Shown: one piece after another, positions 50,502 to 55,734 of the stretch
Numbering within the stretch: position 1 is the stretch's first letter
Layout of the letters: every line of letters begins with the position of its first letter
Origin: Nitrosomonas sp.
Lineage (GTDB): Bacteria; Pseudomonadota; Gammaproteobacteria; Burkholderiales; Nitrosomonadaceae
NCBI GenBank assembly: GCA_017879645.1
Contig: JAAEXZ010000010.1
Location: 1-55,734, forward strand
Length of the DNA stretch: 55,734 nucleotides
Reading direction: 5' to 3'
Translations under genes and position numbers: made by a program
Notes under the pieces: model-generated
Database searches by the model: none
Told to the model about the DNA's origin: nothing
Seen by the model: only the letters and a program-made list of their open reading frames with translations

Positions 50502-51581
50502 CTACTTTGCTGATGCAGACACGGGACGCATGGCATTCATCCCCAAGGGAATTTGCAGCGCATCGATCACCGATGGCGAACTGAGTGCGGCTTTATCGAG
50601 AACAGGCAATTCAACAGCATTCTCGGTCTCGATGATGGCTAGTGGAGATGCCGTCAGGCGACCACTTACCGCTGCAATCGGCAATTTTTTCTGCTTCAGG
50701 CACCCGACACCGGCAATGGCGCCCATTGCATCACCTGCCGCAAAAATCATGCTATCCACGATCTTGGCAAACATTCTGGAATCCAGCAGCGAAGCGGTTT
50801 CACGCTGCAACAGGCCGTCGGCGATCTCAATGACGATGGCATCCACTCGGGCCACACTCAAATGCGTTACCAGTGTTTCCATGATGTGCTCGATTTCATT
50901 CGGTTTGACAAGATAGGTCGATGGATAGCCCGCATGGGTGAAATCCAGCGTCAATTTCGATCCGGCATCGGTCATCAGCCAGGTATCACGACCCGAGCCA
51001 GTTCCGGTGATCTTTGCCGCACCGACGTTATACCCTGCATTCACCAATCCGCGAATGAGTGTTGCCGCTGTCGTGGTTTTACCGGCATTCATCGATGTAC
51101 CCACCACTGCGATGGTATAAGGCCGGGACATCAGGCTGGCCAGCTTGGGAAGAGCGGTATCCTTCAGATTGATGCGTCGATGCTGGCGATCCACCAACAA
51201 GCCAACCGGTTCAATCGCTGTCGGCACTTTCATATTGGCGTGGCGATAATTCATACGCGAGGCAATACCGCCGGAGGCAACCAGATCGCATGGCCCCAGA
51301 TCGCCTGGAACCTGTGCTTCAAACTGATCGGGGGCATAGCGATGACCATAGCAAACAATGATCTCGTCGCCGACAAACAGTGCCGAGCGTCGGCCATGCA
51401 CCAGTTCCAATCCCGAATGATGGCCAATCTTTTTGACCCTCGCCAGCACAAAATCGCCTGCCGCCGGTATGACATCATCTCCCTGCAATACAGCGAAAAC
51501 CGAAGCCAGTTTGAGATTCCGCGGCGTATAGGCAATTTTTGCGTTCAATAAACGCTCTTGGTTAATCGGTGTTATGTTCAT
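50502..51581 (-). CDS. DUF1611-like P-loop NTPase
   Basis: The 359-aa cytoplasmic protein has an N-terminal beta-rich segment and, from about 155, a P-loop GTSMNAGKTT (161-170), then LIRGLVNAGYNVGAAKITGT, DTWLMTDAGS and LDFTHAGYPSTY, which match the DUF1611 pattern. VDAIVIEIADGLLQRET resembles a Walker B segment. A relative, DgcN, acetylates D-glutamate; other members are uncharacterised. The P-loop organisation also recalls dethiobiotin synthetase and MobB. Its operon neighbours are an ABC exporter, a secreted esterase and a porin. The AAAGGAAG ribosome site lies upstream. Confidence 0.72.
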   Translation of the reverse strand: MNITPINQERLLNAKIAYTPRNLKLASVFAVLQGDDVIPAAGDFVLARVKKIGHHSGLELVHGRRSALFVGDEIIVCYGHRYAPDQFEAQVPGDLGPCDLVASGGIASRMNYRHANMKVPTAIEPVGLLVDRQHRRINLKDTALPKLASLMSRPYTIAVVGTSMNAGKTTTAATLIRGLVNAGYNVGAAKITGTGSGRDTWLMTDAGSKLTLDFTHAGYPSTYLVKPNEIEHIMETLVTHLSVARVDAIVIEIADGLLQRETASLLDSRMFAKIVDSMIFAAGDAMGAIAGVGCLKQKKLPIAAVSGRLTASPLAIIETENAVELPVLDKAALSSPSVIDALQIPLGMNAMRPVSASAK

Positions 51582-51735
51582 TGCATGTCTTCCTTTAACG
51601 ATAAAATGAGGAAGACAATATTCTGATCATCTTCCAGGAAATTCCATTGGGATCGAGCATGAGCAACTGTAGTCACGCTTGGTGACATACTCATGACTCA
51701 AGGGAAACAGGTACAGTAGAAAAGAAAAAGAAACT

Positions 51736-51758
51736 AAAGGGAGGATTGCCCTCCCTTT
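51736..51758 (-). terminator. terminator after the RTX-like protein gene
   Basis: AAAGGGAGG (51736-51744) pairs with CCTCCCTTT (51750-51758) around a 5-base loop. On the minus strand it is followed by a pyrimidine-rich, T-rich stretch. It is 10 bases beyond the stop codon of the gene at 51769-52431, so that gene is a separate unit from the DUF1611 operon. Confidence 0.82.
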
Positions 51759-51768
51759 GTTAAGCAGA

Positions 51769-52431
51769 CTAGCTCAGGACTTGAACGTCATCCCAGCTGA
51801 CATCGGCACCTACACCAACCAACGTGATTGTCGCCACATTGTTAACGAATGTAACGACCAGATCATCACCGTTGTACTGCACACCAGTGACATAGCCTTG
51901 TAATTCCTCTTTCGAGGCTAATCCAAAGCCAGTATCAAAAATGATGTGGTTATCTTCGCTCGACTTAAAATCGCCAATGCGCAAATCACCCGCCTCGCGA
52001 ATATAAAAATCATCCGCACCTTGTCCACCGCTGCAATCCTCTCCAGCCCTTACGGCCATGGAGTCATCACCTACCGTAGACAAATAACTAAGATCCCCGT
52101 CATGCCTGAAATGTGGGCCCGGTGAATCATCGCTGCCTTGCCAGCTCTCTGATATACGACTGTATAGTCCATTACCATCCGAATCAGTATAGCGAGTGAT
52201 CTCCGTACCGAAAGCATTTTTTTCGGTTCTAACCACAACCCCATTCTCCACAGTATAGGATTCACTACCGTCATCATCGATGGGTTTGGGTTCTGCTACA
52301 CCATCCTTGACTTCAAAGATTTCCGTTACCTTTCCATCCACAATGGTGAACTTGAAGGCTTTGCCGCCTCCACCACCTCCGGATGAATCGTCATTTACGT
52401 CATTTCCCGAATCGTCTTGTCCTGTACTCAT
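51769..52431 (-). CDS. acidic RTX-like/calcium-binding secreted protein
   Basis: The 220-aa protein is strongly acidic with no N-terminal signal peptide. It starts MSTGQDDSGNDVNDDSSGG, followed by a Gly6 run, and the middle has repeated acidic beta segments such as YTDSDGNGLYS. A late GGQGADDFYI resembles a nonapeptide RTX calcium-binding turn (G-G-x-G-x-D). After it come IFDTGFGLASKEEL and an Asp-rich end with hydrophobic strands (LVVTFVNNVATITLVG), like C-terminal secretion regions of type I substrates. Only one RTX-like turn is present. Export by a type I system is inferred. GAGGAG precedes the ATG. Confidence 0.65.
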   Translation of the reverse strand: MSTGQDDSGNDVNDDSSGGGGGGKAFKFTIVDGKVTEIFEVKDGVAEPKPIDDDGSESYTVENGVVVRTEKNAFGTEITRYTDSDGNGLYSRISESWQGSDDSPGPHFRHDGDLSYLSTVGDDSMAVRAGEDCSGGQGADDFYIREAGDLRIGDFKSSEDNHIIFDTGFGLASKEELQGYVTGVQYNGDDLVVTFVNNVATITLVGVGADVSWDDVQVLS

Positions 52432-52611
52432 TTTTTTCTCCTCGTTGATTCAAGCATGGAAAGGAAGCAAACTGCGCCGAACCAACTTCCTCTCCATGAC
52501 TGGTTAAAAAAACAACTTGTTACTACAACTACAATTCTTACTGCTCATAGAACTGCCATCAAAACGATCCATGTGAGTAAACTGTAACGAACACTCTCGG
52601 TCGTTTATGGA

Positions 52612-54444
52612 TTATTCAGCCGGTTTCTGTTGCGCTGACGTCAATTGACTTTTCCAGGTATCCGGCAGATTTTGCACCCAACCGTTATAGACCACGGGAA
52701 TCGGTAAAATTCCCTGACCACCCATACCGGCATTGCCGCTGATGCTATCATCAAGCTTTGTACCATCGCCAGCAGACAGTCCGACACTACCGGCAATAAC
52801 TGCATCCACAGGATTGCCATCACTATTTGGATCAGGATCAACTACGAGTAGCCGATTTGAGAATTTGCTTGAAACATACGCATAGTATCCACCACCTTGC
52901 TTGGCGCCATATTGCACGCCATGACAACCCGGATCACATGGCAACATCTTAACGATAGTATCAGTTTTAGTATCCAGTATCGTAATGGTGCCGGTTAGCG
53001 TATTGGCTGTCACCATGTGGTTGCCATCTGGAGAAACCGGTGTTTGAATCGGTAAAGCACCAACTGGTCCAGAAATATCCCCTGTGACTGGATTGTAATT
53101 GGCAATCAGATTGATGTTCTTGATTACCGAATGGTCTTTCATGTCAATTGCGGTAATCGAGCTATCCAGCAGATTCGCGACATAGTACTTGCTGGCATCT
53201 GGCATCATGCCGGTTGCCAAAGGATGGCTGAAAGGCAAAACACCAGAAGGCAGAATGGCTTCAACACGGTTATCTTCAAAATTATATTGAGTGGTATCGC
53301 TGGTAAAGACATTGGGTGTAACCATGAACTTTCCATCATGACTCATCCAGTGTGCGTGCGGATTACCCCGCCCGATATCGATACGACGCAACACATTGGT
53401 GGCCAATGGAGCCAGTTCCATCACTGAATCCGAGCGCGTATCGCCATTGTTGGTGATATGCAGTCTATCGGTTCCATCCGCCAAGGTCATCACGTGCGCT
53501 GGCGCCTCACCCACGGAAACATTGCGGATCAATTTACCGGTCAATCGATCATAGACGGTCAGTTTTTTATCGAACCATTGCGTCACGTAAATCACTTTTT
53601 GATCTTTGTCGGTCCACATATTGTGTGGATTGTTCATTTCGATGTTAGGCAAAGCCACTTTGCGGGTTACTTCCCAAGTCGCACCGTCCAAAGCCGACAC
53701 CGTACCGGGCTTGGATTTTCCAGAGGTCGTTTCAAACTGGGTGGCTACCCAGATTTCTCCCACGGCATTAGTCTGTGGTTTCGTCAATGGCGATAAAGTC
53801 AGATCGTTACCGTAACGTGCATTGAGCACTGCTGGTAGATTCAGAACGGTATTTCCACCCACATTTACATCAACGTTTGGATAGGTAATGTGCCAAGGTT
53901 TATTGCTGGCATAGTTTTGCCAGTTCGACGGATTGGTGGCAATGAAGAAGGTTCTCAGTAAACGTGTCGCCAGATCGCTGGTGCTGGGCACGGTGATTCC
54001 ATTGACTATGCTCAGTGACGATCCGATATCCAGTCCTTTCGTAGCAGGATCATCAACAATCACGGCTCCGAACATGTAGGGGTGAACACTGCAAGTAAAC
54101 ACGTACAAGCCTGGTGTGGTCAGTTTCAAACTATCTCCACCTTTTGTTGGCTCTGTATTAAACGGCATACCGTCGGCACCAGTAGGAAAAATCAAACTGG
54201 TTCTGGTATGAACCGTATTCGATGCACCATTGAAACTGACTTTGACACCAGGTGCAGCAATTGCAATCGAACGACTGCCCGCAACATCCACACCGGTATC
54301 AAACCAGCTTCCTGGATTGTCCGTAAGTTTGAATTTAACTTCATTATCACCGGCCGAAACGCTGCTAGCGACAAGAGAAGCCAAAATTGCCGACGAACAT
54401 AAAATCGATCTGGCTATCTTTTTAGATACAGATACCTCAAACAT
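52612..54444 (-). CDS. secreted cupredoxin-YVTN beta-propeller fusion
   Basis: The 610-aa exported protein has a signal peptide to about A31. Residues 35-131 form a cupredoxin domain with a full type 1 copper set: H79 in NTVHTRTS and C118-x2-H121-x2-M124 in FTCSVHPYMFG, the amicyanin spacing. From about 225 a YVTN-type propeller follows. Histidines recur at matching places near blade starts: H274, H317, H363/H365, H407 and H508 (in CDPGCHG). It resembles nitrous-oxide reductase in module types but in reverse order and without the CuA signature. Probably a periplasmic electron carrier or copper enzyme. A strong GGAGGGG ribosome site precedes the ATG. Confidence 0.82.
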   Translation of the reverse strand: MFEVSVSKKIARSILCSSAILASLVASSVSAGDNEVKFKLTDNPGSWFDTGVDVAGSRSIAIAAPGVKVSFNGASNTVHTRTSLIFPTGADGMPFNTEPTKGGDSLKLTTPGLYVFTCSVHPYMFGAVIVDDPATKGLDIGSSLSIVNGITVPSTSDLATRLLRTFFIATNPSNWQNYASNKPWHITYPNVDVNVGGNTVLNLPAVLNARYGNDLTLSPLTKPQTNAVGEIWVATQFETTSGKSKPGTVSALDGATWEVTRKVALPNIEMNNPHNMWTDKDQKVIYVTQWFDKKLTVYDRLTGKLIRNVSVGEAPAHVMTLADGTDRLHITNNGDTRSDSVMELAPLATNVLRRIDIGRGNPHAHWMSHDGKFMVTPNVFTSDTTQYNFEDNRVEAILPSGVLPFSHPLATGMMPDASKYYVANLLDSSITAIDMKDHSVIKNINLIANYNPVTGDISGPVGALPIQTPVSPDGNHMVTANTLTGTITILDTKTDTIVKMLPCDPGCHGVQYGAKQGGGYYAYVSSKFSNRLLVVDPDPNSDGNPVDAVIAGSVGLSAGDGTKLDDSISGNAGMGGQGILPIPVVYNGWVQNLPDTWKSQLTSAQQKPAE

Positions 54445-54514
54445 AACCCCTCCTAACTTAACTAAAGATTTAAAAAACTTTCAATAGCGCAGGATCAAAC
54501 AATACATTTACATT

Positions 54515-54596
54515 TTTGTGTGATTTTTTCCCGCATGATTAACTATACGCATCATGCAAGTTATTGTCAAGATATTTGTGTAATATTTTCCCACAT
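54515..54596. repeat. 22-bp direct repeat at 60-bp spacing in a divergent promoter region
   Basis: The region 54515-54536 (TTTGTGTGATTTTTTCCCGC, then AT) recurs at 54575-54596 with three substitutions, offset by exactly 60 bases. Between the copies an inverted repeat GCATGAT (54533-54539) / ATCATGC (54551-54557) is present. The block lies in the 213-bp gap between the divergent cupredoxin and DUF6502 genes. Identical spacing suggests paired operator sites, one per promoter. A -10-like TTAAAAT follows the second copy at about 54601. Confidence 0.6.
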
Positions 54597-54657
54597 TGTG
54601 TTAAAATGATTTAAATTCATTGCTTTTTGTTATGGTTAATTTTTTGGTTCGATCACC

Positions 54658-55521
54658 ATGCATGGTTCCTGCCCGATAAATTCAACAATCTCACCATTGT
54701 TGGTCAACGCACTACGGCGAGTGTTACGCCCTTTAATCCGGTTAATGCTGGCAAAAGGCATCACCTACACTTATTTGTCCGATTTGTTGAAAAATATTTT
54801 CATTGAAGTTGCTGATCGCGATTTCAGAATTGAAAACAAACCATTCACCGACAGTCACATGAGCCTGTTGACCGGAATTCACCGCAAGGACATCAAGCGA
54901 TTGCGTCACTGTGCGAATGACAATGTCGAGGCGGTTCCACAAACCGTTTCATTAGGTGCTCGCCTGATCAGTCTGTGGACCAGCGATGCACGATATCTGG
55001 ATGAAAACAACCAGCCCAAACCCCTGCCACGTTTCATCAAGGATGGCGGTGAGATTTCATTCGAAGGACTTGTCGCCAGTGTCAGTTGCGATATTCGCTC
55101 ACGTGTCGTGCTGGATGAATGGATGCGGCTGGGTGTGGCCCATGTCAATGAAAAGAATCAGGTCTGTCTGAATACTGCGGCGTTTATTCCTGCTCATGGT
55201 TTTGACGAGAAAGTATACTATTTCAGCCACAATGTGCATGATCATGCCGCTGCCGCCACCAGCAATTTGCTAGGCGAGAGCCACCCCTTCCTTGAACGTA
55301 GTGTGCACTATAATGCCTTGAGCGCACAGTCCATCACCGTTCTGGCAGAAAAAGCGGAAGCAGCCGGCATGGAGTCATTACTTGCCATCAACAAAGAAGC
55401 GCTGGAGCTGGAAAAAAACGATGCCCTGCAAGATGACGAACCACGTCATCGGATGACTTTCGGCATCTATTTTTACCACGAAACGGCCGAGCCCGATCAT
55501 CCTGCGAATTCGGGTCAGTAA
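54658..55521 (+). CDS. DUF6502-family protein
   Basis: The 287-aa cytoplasmic protein has the DUF6502 layout: an N-terminal helical segment LRRVLRPLIRLMLAKGITY, TYLSDLLKNIFIEVADRDF, then SHMSLLTGIHRKDIKRLR. This last part looks like a winged-helix or helix-turn-helix element. The rest is helical, with a charged C-terminus. Function unknown; a regulatory role is inferred from the DNA-binding-like start and the divergent position relative to the cupredoxin gene. The ribosome site is weak, so the ATG at 54658 is a best guess. It is followed by the DUF5666-like gene after 6 bases. Confidence 0.72.
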   Translation: MHGSCPINSTISPLLVNALRRVLRPLIRLMLAKGITYTYLSDLLKNIFIEVADRDFRIENKPFTDSHMSLLTGIHRKDIKRLRHCANDNVEAVPQTVSLGARLISLWTSDARYLDENNQPKPLPRFIKDGGEISFEGLVASVSCDIRSRVVLDEWMRLGVAHVNEKNQVCLNTAAFIPAHGFDEKVYYFSHNVHDHAAAATSNLLGESHPFLERSVHYNALSAQSITVLAEKAEAAGMESLLAINKEALELEKNDALQDDEPRHRMTFGIYFYHETAEPDHPANSGQ

Positions 55522-55527
55522 CTCCTT

Positions 55528-55734
55528 ATGTCATCCTCTATGCCACTCATGGTCTCTAGCAAAAAGCGTTTACTGACCAATCTGCCCTCCGGCTTATCCG
55601 GATTGATTCTGTGCTTATCGCTGTTGATTCATTCTGTCGCCGCTCAGGGTAAAAACAGTTGCGAGGGTGCAACGCTGATCAATCCGGCTGCAGCAGCAAT
55701 ACAGTCGGGGATAGGTGGAACGGGATCGGCTGTT
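55528..55734 (+). CDS. DUF5666-like exported protein, 5' part
   Basis: ATG at 55528 begins a 69-codon open frame that runs off the right edge. It has a signal peptide (a basic start KKRLLTNL, then LILCLSLLIHSVAAQ) and then a mature start with GIGGTGSAV, the glycine-rich opening commonly seen in DUF5666 proteins. It is 6 bases after the DUF6502 gene and evidently co-transcribed. The function cannot be judged from this part. Confidence 0.6.
   Translation, partial: MSSSMPLMVSSKKRLLTNLPSGLSGLILCLSLLIHSVAAQGKNSCEGATLINPAAAAIQSGIGGTGSAV

Overview
The window reads as chromosomal DNA of a betaproteobacterium. Protein features and gene order fit the Nitrosomonadaceae (Nitrosomonas-like ammonia oxidisers) best, but no amo, hao or rRNA gene is present, so the genus is an inference. 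Most of the window is orderly housekeeping DNA. The two ends are accessory-like.

Layout. 1-1700: the 3' end of an IS5-family transposase, a frameshifted zinc-finger-like gene, a minus-strand gene remnant, an orphan OmpR-type response regulator, and another possible remnant. 1747-6008: trmJ, argB, a CheW-domain (PilI-like) protein, a BON-domain lipoprotein and a GlcD-type FAD oxidase. 6021-12651 (minus): an aa3-type cytochrome c oxidase cluster in transcription order ctaC, ctaD, a 35-aa membrane peptide, ctaG, a DUF2970 protein, ctaE, SURF1, a SCO-like protein and ctaB. It holds structural subunits, copper insertion factors and heme O synthase, but no heme A synthase. 13084-17486 (minus): yebC-ruvC-ruvA-ruvB, a small anchored protein, a BI-1/YccA protein and a 59-aa membrane protein. 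18142-28421 (minus): atpIBEFHAGDC, a terminator, then glmU-glmS. 28618-36560 (minus): ppc, an M16 peptidase homologue lacking its zinc site, rsmD, coaD, a ferredoxin, then pilT-pilU. 36673-44648: hemC-hemD-hemY, a convergent 2Fe-2S/flavin reductase, an NAD(P)-binding epimerase-like protein, and pilC-pilD-coaE.

44949-55734 is the least conventional part. It carries a secreted protein of a large uncharacterised family with its own terminator. Next comes a minus-strand operon of a DUF1611-like P-loop protein, an ABC exporter, a secreted serine hydrolase and a Porin_O_P porin, preceded by an acidic RTX-like protein. Then follows a secreted 610-aa protein joining an amicyanin-type blue-copper domain to a YVTN propeller with regularly placed histidines. 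It is divergent from a DUF6502 gene followed by a truncated DUF5666-like gene, and the shared promoter region has a 22-bp direct repeat at exactly 60-bp spacing.

Points most worth a second look: ruvC has no ATG, GTG or TTG start and appears to begin at AUU; the cupredoxin-propeller protein and its promoter repeat; the DUF1611/ABC/hydrolase/porin operon; the SCO-like protein that keeps all three copper ligands; and the inactive M16 homologue without a catalytic partner. All calls come from reading the sequence without database searches.
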